Below, piece by piece: positions 36,401 to 47,128 of a stretch of DNA of 62,250 nt. Positions within the stretch are counted from its first letter, which is position 1. Every line of letters begins with the position of its first letter. The stretch comes from an uncultured Prevotellaceae bacterium (GTDB taxonomy: Bacteria; Bacteroidota; Bacteroidia; Bacteroidales; Bacteroidaceae). A program made the translations under genes and the position numbers. A model generated the notes under the pieces. It ran no database searches. It was given only the letters and a program-made list of their open reading frames with translations, and was not told where the DNA came from. Where the stretch lies: NCBI GenBank assembly GCA_947304115.1, contig CAMZAE010000009.1, positions 1 to 62,250 of the forward strand. The letters run 5' to 3'.

Positions 36401-37244
36401 CATGTGCTCTCGTGGTGAGTTCTCCATTCCGGGGAAGGCTGGGATCGTAGGTAAGTGTCTCCAATGTGGATGGCACGCTTTCCTCTGTCAAGAAGTAGCA
36501 GGCATTTCGGGCGTAGGTGTTGAGAATGCGTGTATCGTTCTCCCAATAGACAAGACCGTTGCCCCAGAAAATCCAACTGTCCGTGTCCCTGTTGTAATAG
36601 AGTGGCACTTCGACCAGGTCGTCATAATGTGTGCCCTCGCTGATAAGTTCTGGCAGGAGATGCCCGCCGTAGCCATAGAGGTGAACATTGTCGGGATTGC
36701 TGAAACCCATCTTTTTGAGCGAAGCACGCGAGAACTGATAAAGCCCGTCCTCGGTGATGCTTACCTTCACCCATTTGCCGCTTGCAAGCTTGGAGTGTGC
36801 GGCATAGCGTCCTTCGCCAGCAGTCATCCTCCTGGCTTTATGCCTTCCTCTTGGAGTGGCATTTATGACAATCTGTGCGCTGACAAGCTTCTCGTATCTT
36901 GTGCCATTACGACGAACAGGGATGAACGAGATGTCGAGCAAGCCATTCCCACGCTCTATGCCGACGAATGTCTCAACGTCTATCGTCTCGCTCAATAGGC
37001 TGTCGAATTGCTCTGCCACCTGTGCCTCTTTGCCGCTCAGCGGAGCATACTCGGGGTAGAGTAGGGAGACGGTGTACGTGTGTGTCCTGTAGTCTGTCTC
37101 TAAAGGTACTACCTCAGTATAGACAGGCAGTACAGAATCTATCTTCATCTCATTCCAGTCGAGGCTGGTGAAGGTCAGTTCTTGTTGTGCATGGATGCCC
37201 TGCGTCAGTGCGGCAAGCATCAGTATGGTGATAAACCTGTTCAT
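33477..37244 (-). CDS. porU: type IX secretion system sortase PorU
   Basis: This 1255-residue surface cysteine peptidase of family C25 removes the C-terminal signal of exported proteins and attaches them to the cell surface. A signal peptide (MNRFITILMLAALTQGIHA) and an N-terminal beta region precede the catalytic domain (~500-830), with PRYLLLFGDCVWDNR, the catalytic pair H757 in NYTGHAATYG and C790 in CACDVMPFDS, and NPKGGALAFYGTARTVFASQ. Its own C-terminal sorting-type domain ends FDFTGRCIWMYEE...GSGIYLYRCRV. Length is as expected (~1100-1300). It lies between a FAH-family gene (7-bp gap) and porV. Confidence 0.95.
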   Translation of the reverse strand: MNRFITILMLAALTQGIHAQQELTFTSLDWNEMKIDSVLPVYTEVVPLETDYRTHTYTVSLLYPEYAPLSGKEAQVAEQFDSLLSETIDVETFVGIERGNGLLDISFIPVRRNGTRYEKLVSAQIVINATPRGRHKARRMTAGEGRYAAHSKLASGKWVKVSITEDGLYQFSRASLKKMGFSNPDNVHLYGYGGHLLPELISEGTHYDDLVEVPLYYNRDTDSWIFWGNGLVYWENDTRILNTYARNACYFLTEESVPSTLETLTYDPSLPRNGELTTRAHALYEKDEFAWNPIGRHLFDGENYANNNSHTYSLSANNPVGNGKLTVVITGSESTSNTVEVTINGNKAGSLSILPPGDYICATSTSRNFSLDNIEDSEGNKLGTPATLSVNLRSVANKKAHLDYLAYSYDRDLNTSTNGYAYVDFTMQDANGGPARFCIGGSNVKVIRTGSVGARDALVECTREGNTYYANVDNGGEHFVAFNTTGTFPEPTVVGSVANQDLHSLDNLDMVIIIPASGKLLSEAQRLANAHQQYEGLRVGIVRADQIYNEFSSGTPDPTAYRLFMKMLYDKAESVDVSPRYLLLFGDCVWDNRMLSGSCRNLNPDDFLLCYESENSFSDTKSYVMEDYFGLLDDGEGNNILRDKSDIGIGRFPVVLPSDAKIMVDKTIAYLSNQNAGPWKNLIYMLGDDGDENEHMRYANNVAENIIAKFPGLEVHKIMWDAYTRVSTANNNTYPEATKQIKKQMSEGALVMNYTGHAATYGFSHEFVLLREDFESSKSTKLPLWVTCACDVMPFDSYIGNIGESAVLNPKGGALAFYGTARTVFASQNYNMNRYFMQYLFTQDGNYRRNRIGDAIRLAKNSIISDGREAGYLENKLQYALLGDPALTMGNPLQKIVLDKINDKDVDGTQIPLKAGERVRLSGHIEQADGTPMTSFNGIIYTRLFDNKETITCHNNARATTAFTFTDRNNMLYESQDSVRSGVFNEEFIIPIDINFSDETGRFVFYAINDDRNTEANGYNEDIPLGGMVEDTDFDKDGPQIFAYLNDEGFQDGGKVNATPLFVAQLTDASGISSSGNGIGHDLTLCIDGRGDLTYNVNEYYTHEFGDFTRGSVAYNIPHLENGAHSLTFRAWDVLNNTNQTSLNFTVDDGLTTNILRLMASQNPATTSTNFLVSIDLPGSECDFIIEVFDFTGRCIWMYEETSSETRGIYSVTWDLTNGAGSKVGSGIYLYRCRVRSGQSKWTSKTQKIVVRNNK

Positions 37245-37251
37245 TTGCTCT

Positions 37252-37872
37252 TTATTTCACATTAAACTCCAAAACTCTTTCTCCTTCCAGATAGCCTTCC
37301 AAGTGATCCTCAACGTTCACCGGTCCCACACCGACAGGCGTCCCCGTGAAGATGATGTCGCCCGTCTTTAGTGTGAAGAACTGGCTGATGAAACTCACCA
37401 GTCGGTCAACCCCGAAGAGCATGTCGGCTGTGCAACCCGTCTGGACCTGTTCGCCATTGCGAAGCAGATGGAACTTTAGTTCCTGAATGCCTTTTCCGAA
37501 GTGTGAGAGAGGCATCCACCGACCAATGGCTGCACTTCCGTCGAAGCCCTTGCAAAGGTCCCAGGGCAGTCCCTTTTGACGTAGCTGTTCCTGCAAGTCG
37601 CGTGCCGTAAAGTCAATCCCCACTGTCACCTCGTCGTAGTAGCGGTGAGCAAAGCGCTCAGGAATGCTACGCCCCAAATGATTGATGCGTACACAAAGTT
37701 CTGTTTCGTAGTCACATCGCTTCGTGTAGGCAGGGATAAAAAACGGCATACCCCGCGTCAGCAAGGCAGATTCCGCCTTCGTGAATACCACTGGCTCTTC
37801 TATATTTAATAACGAATTTTGCAGCTCTTTATTGTGTGCTGCATAGTTCATGCCTATACCAAATATCTTCAT
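37252..37872 (-). CDS. fumarylacetoacetate hydrolase family protein
   Basis: This 206-residue FAH-fold cytoplasmic hydrolase/isomerase begins with MKIFGIGMNYAAHNKEL. The metal-binding acidic residues are in DYETELCVRIN (~75) and VGIDFTARDLQ (~109), with the KGFDGSAAIGRW segment (~128) and GDIIFTGTPVGVGPV (~176). Such small members act on oxaloacetate tautomers, acylpyruvates or similar; the substrate is not evident. It probably heads the minus-strand run to porU-porV-ispF, 7 bp from porU. Confidence 0.9.
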   Translation of the reverse strand: MKIFGIGMNYAAHNKELQNSLLNIEEPVVFTKAESALLTRGMPFFIPAYTKRCDYETELCVRINHLGRSIPERFAHRYYDEVTVGIDFTARDLQEQLRQKGLPWDLCKGFDGSAAIGRWMPLSHFGKGIQELKFHLLRNGEQVQTGCTADMLFGVDRLVSFISQFFTLKTGDIIFTGTPVGVGPVNVEDHLEGYLEGERVLEFNVK

Positions 37873-37990
37873 TTCGGGCGTAAAGTTAAGAAAAATATCG
37901 TTAGTTCTGTATAGATAAAGTGGTTTTATTTCATTGATATTTTAATTTTAACACAAAAGGAAAACGATCGCCGCATTGCGGGTTTTATAT

Positions 37991-38062
37991 TTTACGTCGT
38001 AAATTGTACGTTTTACGACGTAATTTGTACATTTCACGTCGTAAATTATACATTTTACGTCG
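37991..38062. repeat. 21-bp tandem array, copy B (four units)
   Basis: ACGTCG-type cores begin at 37994, 38015, 38036 and 38057, a strict 21-bp period, in the divergent region between the FAH gene and valS. About 80 bp on, CTTCGATAG then TTTCTTCTCT repeats the sequence found beside copy A (from ~4678), so flanking sequence is partly shared. The rest of 37873-38184 is AT-rich with no gene seen. Confidence 0.85.
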
Positions 38063-38184
38063 CAAATTGGAGATTTTTCTGTTAGGAAAGAATGATTTCA
38101 TACCGCTGAAAGGAATTTTTCTGCATTTTATATCGTAATTTGACTTCTTCGATAGATTTCTTCTCTCGGAAATACACAAATAAA

Positions 38185-38216
38185 TTTGGTATTTCTTTCG
38201 TTTATTTGTACCTTTG
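38185..38216 (+). promoter_or_regulatory. promoter of valS-ligA
   Basis: TTTG (38185-38188), 20 nt, TACCTTTG (38209-38216). Confidence 0.75.
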
Positions 38217-38249
38217 CGTCCGATATTATATAAATTAGGGTATAACAAC

Positions 38250-40982
38250 ATGGAATTAGCAACGAAATACAGCCCCGCTGAGGTCGAGGCGAAGTGGTAT
38301 GAGTATTGGACAAAGCATAAGCTTTTTGCAAGCAAGCCTGATGGCCGCGAACCCTATACCATCGTCATTCCGCCGCCAAACGTGACGGGTGTGCTCCACA
38401 TGGGACACATGCTCAACAACACCATTCAGGACATACTGATTCGTAAGGCACGCCTCGACGGGAAGAACGCCTGCTGGGTGCCTGGCACCGACCACGCCTC
38501 TATCGCCACAGAAGCTAAGGTGGTGAACCGCTTGGCAGAGCAGGGCATCAAAAAGCGCGACCTTACGCGCGAGGAGTTCCTCAAGCACGCTTGGGCTTGG
38601 ACAGAGGAGCACGGGGGCATCATCCTCAAGCAGCTCCGCAAGCTTGGCGCAAGTTGCGATTGGGACCGCACGGCCTTCACGATGGACGAGAAGCGCAGTG
38701 AAAGTGTCCTCAAAGTCTTCTGCGACCTCTACGACAAAGGTCTCATCTATCGCGGCCTCCGCATGGTCAACTGGGATCCGAAGGCACAGACGGTGCTCTC
38801 CACGGAAGAGGTCATCTACCGCGACGAGAAGAGCAAACTGTATTATCTCAAATACTACCTGGCCAGTCCCGTCTGTTGCGTTGACAACGCAACAGACGAA
38901 ACGGGGGACATCGTCCACAAAGACGAGAAGGGTTACTATGCCGTCGTTGCCACCACGCGCCCCGAGACCATCATGGGCGATACGGCAATGTGCATCAACC
39001 CCAAAGATCCGAAGAACCAATGGCTGCGCGGGCAGAAAGTCATCGTGCCGCTTGTAGGCCGCGTCATTCCTGTCATAGAGGATCGTTATGTTGACATCGA
39101 GTTCGGCACGGGTTGCCTGAAGGTGACGCCTGCCCACGATGTAAACGACTACCAGTTGGGCAAGACACATAACCTTGAAACCATCGACATCTTCAACCCT
39201 GACGGCACCATCAGTGAACAGTCGCCTCTCTATGTGGGCATGGACCGCATGGCGTGCCGTAAGCAGATAGCAAAGGACCTTGAGGCCGCAGGTCTCCTTG
39301 AGAAGGTGGAGGACTATGAGAACAAGGTGGGCTATAGCGAGCGCAACCAGGACACAGCCGTAGAGCCGCGCCTCTGCAAGCAATGGTTCCTTTCGATGAA
39401 GCACATGGCCGACATCGCTCTGCCGCCCGTGCTCGAAGGCAAACTCAAGTTCCATCCCACGAAGTACGTCACGACCTACCGCAACTGGTTGGAGAACATA
39501 CAGGACTGGTGCATTAGCCGCCAGCTTTGGTGGGGACACAGGATTCCGGCTTACTTCATCAGCCCCCTCCCAACCTCCCCTGAGGGGGAGGAGAGCGAGC
39601 GCTTCGTGGTTGCTTTGACACCTGAAGATGCTCTCGTTAAGGCACAGGAGAAGTACGGAAAGGACATCACGATGGACATGCTTCACCGCGACGAAGATGC
39701 CCTCGACACATGGTTCTCGTCTTGGCTTTGGCCCATCTCCCTCTTCGATGGCATCAACAATCCTGGCAACGAGGAGATTAAGTACTATTATCCCACAAGC
39801 GACCTCGTGACAGGTCCCGACATCATCTTCTTCTGGGTGGCACGCATGATAATGGCCGGCGAGGAGTACATGGGCGACATTCCCTTCCGTAACGTCTATT
39901 TCACAGGCATTGTCCGCGACAAGCTTGGCAGGAAGATGAGCAAGTCGCTCGGCAACTCGCCCGACCCGCTCAAACTTATTGAAGACTATGGTGCCGACGG
40001 TGTGCGCATGGGCATGATGCTTGCCGCTCCAGCAGGCAACGACATCCTCTTCGACGAACAACTCTGCCAGCAGGGTGCTGCTTTCTGCAACAAGATATGG
40101 AACGCCTTCCGTCTCGTCAAAGGTTGGGAAGTGAGCAACGACCTCGCCCAGCCCGAAGCCAATGCCACCGCCGTTGCTTGGATGCATGCAAAACTCAACG
40201 ATACCTTCGCAGAGATTAACGACCTCTACAGCAAATATCGCCTAAACGAGGCACTGATGGCTGTCTTCAAGCTCTTCACCGACGAGTTCAGCGGCTGGTT
40301 CCTCGAAATGATAAAGCCTGCTTATCAGGCACCCATCGACAGCAAGACACTTGCTGCCACGCTCGACATCTTCGACCAGCTTCTGCACATCATACATCCC
40401 TTCATGCCCTTCATCACCGAAGAACTCTGGCAACACATCGCCGAGCGTAAGGAAGGTGAGTCACTGATGGTGTCTGTCTTCAAGACTGCCGCTCCCACGA
40501 AAGAAGATGCAAAGCTCATCGCCCAAGTCGAGGAGATGAAGCAGATTGTGAGCGGCGTGCGTGCCATTCGTCAGAGCAAGAACATCTCGCCGCGCGAGCC
40601 TCTGCCTTTGCAGGTAATAGGTTCTGCCAAAGAAGGCGTGACAAGCATACCTGCCTTTGCTGCCATCATCGGGAAGCTTGCAGGACTGAGCCAGATAGAG
40701 AATGTCTGCGAGAAGGGCGAGGGCACACAGGCTTTCCTCGTTGGCACAGACGAATATGCCGTGCCTCTTGGCAACCTGATAGACGCAGATGCTGAGCGCG
40801 AGAAGGCCGAGACGGAGATTAAGCGTCTGCAAGGCTTCATGGCAGGCATCGAGAAGAAGTTGCAGAACGAGCGCTTCGTGCAGAATGCTCCTGCACAAGT
40901 CGTAGAGCTGGAGCGTAAGAAACTTGCCGATGCACAAAGCAAGATAGCTGCCCTTGAAGCAACCATCAAAGCCCTCGGATAA
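38250..40982 (+). CDS. valS: valyl-tRNA synthetase
   Basis: This 910-residue class I synthetase charges tRNA-Val. The ATP motifs [13 protein letters not shown] (~43, HIGH type) and KMSKSLGN (~560) are intact; the editing domain has [14 protein letters not shown] (~232), and a C-terminal coiled-coil (~845-910) is present. Start at 38250 ([13 protein letters not shown]): the promoter box overlaps the earlier in-frame ATG at 38214. Two stretches look inserted: residues ~207-217 (from a perfect 29-bp palindrome) and ~438-449 ([11 protein letters not shown], from a CCCTCC-type element); both are in frame and leave the catalytic motifs untouched. ligA follows after 3 bp. Confidence 0.96.
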   Translation: MELATKYSPAEVEAKWYEYWTKHKLFASKPDGREPYTIVIPPPNVTGVLHMGHMLNNTIQDILIRKARLDGKNACWVPGTDHASIATEAKVVNRLAEQGIKKRDLTREEFLKHAWAWTEEHGGIILKQLRKLGASCDWDRTAFTMDEKRSESVLKVFCDLYDKGLIYRGLRMVNWDPKAQTVLSTEEVIYRDEKSKLYYLKYYLASPVCCVDNATDETGDIVHKDEKGYYAVVATTRPETIMGDTAMCINPKDPKNQWLRGQKVIVPLVGRVIPVIEDRYVDIEFGTGCLKVTPAHDVNDYQLGKTHNLETIDIFNPDGTISEQSPLYVGMDRMACRKQIAKDLEAAGLLEKVEDYENKVGYSERNQDTAVEPRLCKQWFLSMKHMADIALPPVLEGKLKFHPTKYVTTYRNWLENIQDWCISRQLWWGHRIPAYFISPLPTSPEGEESERFVVALTPEDALVKAQEKYGKDITMDMLHRDEDALDTWFSSWLWPISLFDGINNPGNEEIKYYYPTSDLVTGPDIIFFWVARMIMAGEEYMGDIPFRNVYFTGIVRDKLGRKMSKSLGNSPDPLKLIEDYGADGVRMGMMLAAPAGNDILFDEQLCQQGAAFCNKIWNAFRLVKGWEVSNDLAQPEANATAVAWMHAKLNDTFAEINDLYSKYRLNEALMAVFKLFTDEFSGWFLEMIKPAYQAPIDSKTLAATLDIFDQLLHIIHPFMPFITEELWQHIAERKEGESLMVSVFKTAAPTKEDAKLIAQVEEMKQIVSGVRAIRQSKNISPREPLPLQVIGSAKEGVTSIPAFAAIIGKLAGLSQIENVCEKGEGTQAFLVGTDEYAVPLGNLIDADAEREKAETEIKRLQGFMAGIEKKLQNERFVQNAPAQVVELERKKLADAQSKIAALEATIKALG
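38870..38898. repeat. 29-bp perfect palindrome inside valS
   Basis: CGTCTGTTGCGTTG (38870-38883) and CAACGCAACAGACG (38885-38898) are exact 14-nt inverted arms around a single A. Bordering bases (CC before, ACGGGG shortly after) extend the symmetry loosely. It encodes part of [13 protein letters not shown] just before the editing-domain motif. Confidence 0.9.
39561..39594. repeat. in-frame CCCTCC-type element in valS
   Basis: AGCCCCCTCCC, AACCTCCCC and TGAGGGGGAGGAG form an inverted repeat read as [11 protein letters not shown] in a loop of the catalytic domain. Confidence 0.82.
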
Positions 40983-43041
<2,059 letters not shown>

Positions 43042-43043
<2 letters not shown>

Positions 43044-43146
43044 ACACAAAGACACAAAGGCACAAAGACAATAGCACAGCCACAGAATCCCAAAAGACAC
43101 AAAGATTGTGTCGCTTTTAGCTTTGTGTCTTCGTGTCTTTGTGTTC
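43042..43146. repeat. 26-bp imperfect inverted repeat after ligA
   Basis: GAACACAAAGACACAAAGG... (43042-43067) and ...TCGTGTCTTTGTGTTC (43121-43146) are inverted copies with two mismatches, separated by 53 nt. The arm is itself made of CACAAAG units. It starts at the ligA stop, so it could act as a transcription end or mRNA 3' stabiliser. The remaining gap to 43245 shows nothing else. Confidence 0.8.
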
Positions 43147-43245
43147 CCTTAATTCCTCGGCGCTGGCCAACATTGAGCGGATTGGTTCTCGCTTTTTATC
43201 CTTTTTGCAGATTTATTGCAGGGATTGCGATAAATATAATAAATA

Positions 43246-43791
43246 ATGTATAATGATGTGAAATTGCCTTCAGGTGTGGCTGCCTACATTGTGTCAGGCG
43301 TGAATAACGGCAAGCTGACCTACCAAAAGATTGCTGATGGTGATGATGAAAATCATAAAACCGTACCTGCTGGTACTGCCTTTATGCTCTACTCCGATTC
43401 TAAGGATACTCGTGACGTGAACCCTTCCTTTACAAACAATCTGCTTCATGGCAGCGACACGAAGACCACTACTTATGGTGGTGCAATATACTACAAACTG
43501 ACATACAACAACGCCGGAACCGTCTTTGGTTGGTACTGGGGTGCAGATGGTGGTGCAGCTTTCGAATCGCCTGCCAACAAGGCTTGGTTGGCACTGCCGG
43601 CTGCTCCTGCTGGAGTACGTATGTTCCTCGGCCTGCCTGGTGATGATGATGATGTCACAGGCATTGCATCGATTGAGAACAAGCAACAGAAGGCAGAGCA
43701 TGTGTGGTACGACCTGAACGGTCGCCGCGTCAACACTCCCACGACGAAGGGTATTTACTTCAAGGACGGTCGCAAAATGGTGATTAAATAA
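43246..43791 (+). pseudogene. orphan C-terminal part of a secreted Prevotella-type protein
   Basis: The 181-residue frame has no signal peptide and follows an in-frame stop (43240-43242). Its sequence (VKLPSGVAAYIVSGVNNGK, VPAGTAFMLYSD, ANKAWLALPA, DVTGIASIENK) matches the last beta domain of long secreted Prevotella proteins, and it ends with the sorting tail VWYDLNGRRV...KGIYFKDGRKMVIK. It is therefore most likely the remnant of a deleted gene. It might still be translated, but without a signal it could not be exported. The family assignment is from recognition only. Confidence 0.7.
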
Positions 43792-43819
43792 TAGTCTGAA
43801 CAATTAATCCAACACGGTT

Positions 43820-44002
43820 ATGAACAGGAAAGGATATATGAAGCCATCGATGATGGCTGATAAGGCACAGGCTGCTAATCAGATATTGACAGTGAGTAAA
43901 GATGTAGGACTTCACGATGAAGTGAGCAGCAATAGTTCTTATGTTCGTGAGAGCAGCTGTGGCGACGATGATTCTAATAGCATCTGGGACGAGGAATGGT
44001 AG
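43820..44002 (+). CDS. small Prevotella-type peptide ending IWDEEW
   Basis: This 60-residue frame is 28 bp after the orphan fragment. It begins MNRKGYMKPSMMADKAQAAN, has no hydrophobic signal core, is rich in Ser/Asn/Asp and ends DDDSNSIWDEEW. Small unknown genes with a short basic start (K-x-Y-x-K/R-P) and an acidic, Trp-containing end are frequent in Prevotella, which supports reality. The function is unknown; a peptide precursor is conceivable but unproved. It could also be a chance frame. Confidence 0.5.
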   Translation: MNRKGYMKPSMMADKAQAANQILTVSKDVGLHDEVSSNSSYVRESSCGDDDSNSIWDEEW

Positions 44003-44076
44003 AACGGGAAACTGAACGATTTTTGGCTTGTCGACGCGTCGGCAAGGATGAACGAGATTCAGTTTTATTATTTGTT

Positions 44077-44114
44077 GCTGCCCGAAGGTCTCAATGGCGA
44101 GGCTTTCGGGCAGC
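44077..44114 (-). terminator. hairpin downstream of the M18 aminopeptidase gene
   Basis: GCTGCCCGAA (44077-44086) pairs with TTCGGGCAGC (44105-44114) just past the aminopeptidase stop; the minus-strand 3' flank AACAAATAATAAA is AU-rich but not a clean U-tract. Confidence 0.6.
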
Positions 44115-44117
44115 GAC

Positions 44118-45413
44118 TTATTCGTAGAACGTGCGGAATGCTTCGATGCAATAGAGGTGGTCGGCTACGGCGGCTGTCTCGCGGCAGCTATGCATGGCAA
44201 GGAGAGGATTGCCCATATCGACACCACGGACAGGAAGCGAAGAGGCAAGGATATTGCCGAGCGTGCTGCCGCCAGCCACATCGCTATGGTTCACGAAGCG
44301 TTGGCAAGGCACGCCTGCCTTCTCGCAAATGCCCGCAAAGACGGCTGCCGACACGGCATCGCTGGCATACTTCTGGGCGGCATTGAACTTGATGACAGGT
44401 CCGCCTCCGAGCACGGGATGGTTCGTCAGGTCGTACTTCTCGCTATAGTTGGGATGCCAGGCATGAGCATTATCGGCAGACACCATAAAGGCCTTTTCCA
44501 CGCTTCGATGGAAGTCCTCGGCTGTGCCTCCTTGCGCCAAGACGATACGCTGGAGGAGGTTTGCAAGGAACGGACTGCCCGCACCCTGTTTTGTTTGCGA
44601 GCCAGTCTCTTCGTTATCGAAGATGGCGAGAACCTGCGTCACCTTCGGTGTATTCTCTCCACTTTGCAGAAGTGCCTGAAGGCCCGCATGAACCATACTG
44701 AGGTCATCAAGCCTGCCGCTGGAGATGAATTCGTCGTGGATGCCGAAGGTGCAGGCAGGCGTGGCATCCGCAAGGTAGAGGTCGAAGTCGAGGATGTCCT
44801 TGGGCTTGACCTTCAGCTCCTCGCATATCAGGTTTATGAGCAGGTTGCCGCGCTCCAACTCGTCGTTGATAATGCCCAGGATGGGCAGCATGTCCTTCTG
44901 CTTGCTCAGCTTCACGCCATCGTTCACCTGTCGGTTGAAGTGGATGGCAAGATTGCTGATTTGCAGAAGCGGACGACCGACATGCAGGAGCTTTGTGCTT
45001 GGGTTCATCACGTCCTCTGAACGCACGATGACGCGACCTGCAAGCGTGAGCGGACGGTCGAACCAAGTGCTCATAATCGGGCCTCCATAAACCTCTGTGT
45101 TGAGGCGGACGATGCCGCCCTCGCCCGTCATCTCGGCATTGGGCTTGATGCGGAAGGTCGGTGAGTCGCAATGTGCGCAGATAATGCGGAAGCCAGCCTC
45201 TGAGAGCGGCTCTGTACCAATACGGAAGGCATAGATGGAAGAGTCGTTCTTCGTCAGGAAGAACTGACGGCCGGGCTTCATTTCGCCAAGCTTGTCGCAG
45301 GCATCAAGGCTCTCAAAGCCTGCTCCTTTTAGTTTATTACTGATGGCCTCGACAGCCAGGAAGTTCACCGGCGAACTATCGAGGAATTGCAGAAGGTCGT
45401 TTATTGTGTTCAT
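44118..45413 (-). CDS. M18 family aminopeptidase
   Basis: This 431-residue cytoplasmic zinc aminopeptidase belongs to the aspartyl aminopeptidase family (ApeB type). The metal-ligand regions are visible: ICAHCDSPTFRIKP (~79), GRLDDLSMVHAGLQAL (~232), IFDNEETGSQTKQGAGSPFL (~266) and VSADNAHAWHPNY (~314), with the C-terminal MGNPLLAMHSCRETAA. The length is normal. Preferred substrates in the family are peptides with N-terminal Asp/Glu. The yggS gene lies just upstream, 9 bp away on the same strand. Confidence 0.94.
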   Translation of the reverse strand: MNTINDLLQFLDSSPVNFLAVEAISNKLKGAGFESLDACDKLGEMKPGRQFFLTKNDSSIYAFRIGTEPLSEAGFRIICAHCDSPTFRIKPNAEMTGEGGIVRLNTEVYGGPIMSTWFDRPLTLAGRVIVRSEDVMNPSTKLLHVGRPLLQISNLAIHFNRQVNDGVKLSKQKDMLPILGIINDELERGNLLINLICEELKVKPKDILDFDLYLADATPACTFGIHDEFISSGRLDDLSMVHAGLQALLQSGENTPKVTQVLAIFDNEETGSQTKQGAGSPFLANLLQRIVLAQGGTAEDFHRSVEKAFMVSADNAHAWHPNYSEKYDLTNHPVLGGGPVIKFNAAQKYASDAVSAAVFAGICEKAGVPCQRFVNHSDVAGGSTLGNILASSLPVRGVDMGNPLLAMHSCRETAAVADHLYCIEAFRTFYE

Positions 45414-45422
45414 AATATGTAA

Positions 45423-46070
45423 TTAATTATAAGTTCTTTCTCCGAAGATAAGGCTTCCTATACGAACCATAGTGCTGCCATACTGGATGGCTATCATATA
45501 GTCGTTGCTCATGCCCCATGAACACTCTGTCCATTGTGCCTTTATTTGCAAAAAGAGTTGATGGGCTTGCTCAAACTCGGAAGCAATAAGGGCTTTGTCA
45601 TCTGTGTTTGTTGCCATACACATAAGGCCAACTATGCTTACATTTGTGTATTGCTTCCACTTTCCGCTTTCCATAAAGAGAAGCAATTCGTTGGGATCAA
45701 AGCCATACTTCGTTTCCTCTTGAGCAACTCTGACCTCTAAAAGTACAGGGATGGTGCGCTGGCAACGCTTGGCCTGTTTGTCTATCTCTTTCAACAGGTG
45801 TTCAGAATCAACCGCATGAATAAGGCTAATGAATGGTGCGATGTACTTTACTTTGTTCGTCTGAAGGTGGCCGATGAAGTGCCACTCTATGTCCTTTGGC
45901 AGTGCTTCATACTTTCCGACAAGCTCTTGAACGTGGCTCTCGCCAAATATGCGTTGTCCGCCATCGTATGCTTCCTGTATGAGCGACGCGGGGTGATATT
46001 TACTGACAGCCACAAGGCGAACACCTTCTGGCAACGCTTGTTTGATGCTATTTATTCTTTCACTTACCAT
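45423..46070 (-). CDS. YggS family PLP homeostasis protein
   Basis: This 215-residue pyridoxal-phosphate-binding protein has a TIM-barrel without known enzymatic activity and controls PLP and amino-acid balance. Conserved stretches: LVAVSKYHP with the PLP lysine (~20), RIFGESHVQELVGKYEAL (~43), WHFIGHLQTNKVKYI (~65), GLMCMAT (~147), LSMGMS-like CSWGMSNDYMIAIQYGST (~180) and VRIGSLIFGER. Start at 46070 (MVSERINSIKQALP) fits the family; an in-frame ATG at 46124 would add 18 untypical residues. Probably co-transcribed with the M18 gene. Confidence 0.92.
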   Translation of the reverse strand: MVSERINSIKQALPEGVRLVAVSKYHPASLIQEAYDGGQRIFGESHVQELVGKYEALPKDIEWHFIGHLQTNKVKYIAPFISLIHAVDSEHLLKEIDKQAKRCQRTIPVLLEVRVAQEETKYGFDPNELLLFMESGKWKQYTNVSIVGLMCMATNTDDKALIASEFEQAHQLFLQIKAQWTECSWGMSNDYMIAIQYGSTMVRIGSLIFGERTYN

Positions 46071-46276
46071 TTCCTTTTTGCCTAATGTCTTTCCTTTGTG
46101 AGTAAACCAGGATAACCACATCAACGAGATTGCTGCTTCTGTGATTACATTGCAAATTTACATTTAGCTTATGTATTTTCCAAATTTTCAGTGCCAATTT
46201 TATTGTTATATGGATTATCCATAGAAGAAAGACGATTTTATTCAGTGAGACAAGCATAAAATTCAGAAAAATTATC

Positions 46277-46284
46277 TATATTTG
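46277..46284 (+). promoter_or_regulatory. -7 box of the unknown gene at 46313
   Basis: TATATTTG 29 bp before the ATG at 46313; the -33 element is unclear. Confidence 0.5.
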
Positions 46285-46312
46285 CAGGAAAATAGAATTA
46301 GAATTGACAAAA

Positions 46313-47128
46313 ATGAAGGAAGAAAAGAAAGCGGCGAAAAAGAAAGCAGCAAAGAAAAGCGTCAAGACTTTGGAGAGTATCCTTGATCTGAATGCTAACA
46401 ATATATGGGAACTGGACGAGTTTGCCATAGCCGAAACATGGGAGAAGGAACGCGAGGAGGAGGATTTCAGTATCAGTGAACAGAAGCTTCTAAATACGAT
46501 AAGGCTGGCCTTTGAGGTCGTGCATTACAATCCGGAAAATGAACGTGATGTTAATAAATACGAGAATGGAGGATGGGCGAAGCTAACGCATTGTCAGGAG
46601 TCGAAAGGCTGTGTGGCAATCCGCCGAAAGGCCATTGAGCGCATCACAGACCTGAGCTATGAGAATATAAAGCACATAGGAGCGCCTATGCTATTAGAAC
46701 TCATCAGTCGCAACTTTGGCGGCGGATGGGATTCCATATCCCTTTCCATTCGCGACATCATTGAGACAGGGTTCGAAATAAGCACCACACAACTGCCAGC
46801 AAGCCGTATTCATGCACCAGGGGGCACTCTTGAGAAAAAGGTGGCACAGGGCTTCGATGTCCTTGAAATTCCCAAGGGGACATGGGTGGAAGCGATATTC
46901 GCAAAGAAGAAAGATCCTACCCCAAAGATTCATTACGATATTTCCGAAAGAGAATATGACGAGGATGGCAATCCCGTCTCTCTCCCAGAAGATTATGAAA
47001 TGAGAGACGATGATGATGGCATGGAAAATGACGACACCTATTACAGCAGCCTCACTCCAGAAGCCAATGTAAAGGATCTTGAAGAAGAAGGTCTGTCTAT
47101 CGAGGACGTTAGCGAAGACGACGAGTAA
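46313..47128 (+). CDS. unknown protein with Lys/Ala-rich start and acidic tail
   Basis: This 271-residue protein was not recognised. Residues 1-20 are a Lys/Ala stretch (EEKKAAKKKAAKKSVK) like histone H1-type or nucleic-acid-binding tails. Residues ~50-180 form a compact-looking region (KLLNTIRLAFEVVHYNP, CVAIRRKAIERITDLSYENI, NFGGGWDSISLSIRDIIETG). The last ~70 residues are strongly acidic. No signal peptide or membrane segment. ATG 46313 is preferred over the TTG at 46304. The 3' end overlaps the convergent methyltransferase gene by 20 bp. The charge layout suggests nucleic acid or ribosome contact, which is inference. Confidence 0.8.
   Translation: MKEEKKAAKKKAAKKSVKTLESILDLNANNIWELDEFAIAETWEKEREEEDFSISEQKLLNTIRLAFEVVHYNPENERDVNKYENGGWAKLTHCQESKGCVAIRRKAIERITDLSYENIKHIGAPMLLELISRNFGGGWDSISLSIRDIIETGFEISTTQLPASRIHAPGGTLEKKVAQGFDVLEIPKGTWVEAIFAKKKDPTPKIHYDISEREYDEDGNPVSLPEDYEMRDDDDGMENDDTYYSSLTPEANVKDLEEEGLSIEDVSEDDE

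Noticed and set aside
37991..38062. CRISPR array
   Set aside because: Units are contiguous 21-bp repeats without unique spacers and no cas genes are present.
38256..40187. A 643-codon open frame antisense to valS
   Set aside because: It lies wholly within valS, has no recognisable domain and reflects codon bias on the opposite strand; valS is certain.
44094..45020. A 308-codon frame antisense to the M18 aminopeptidase gene
   Set aside because: No domain, no promoter, and fully covered by a well-supported gene.
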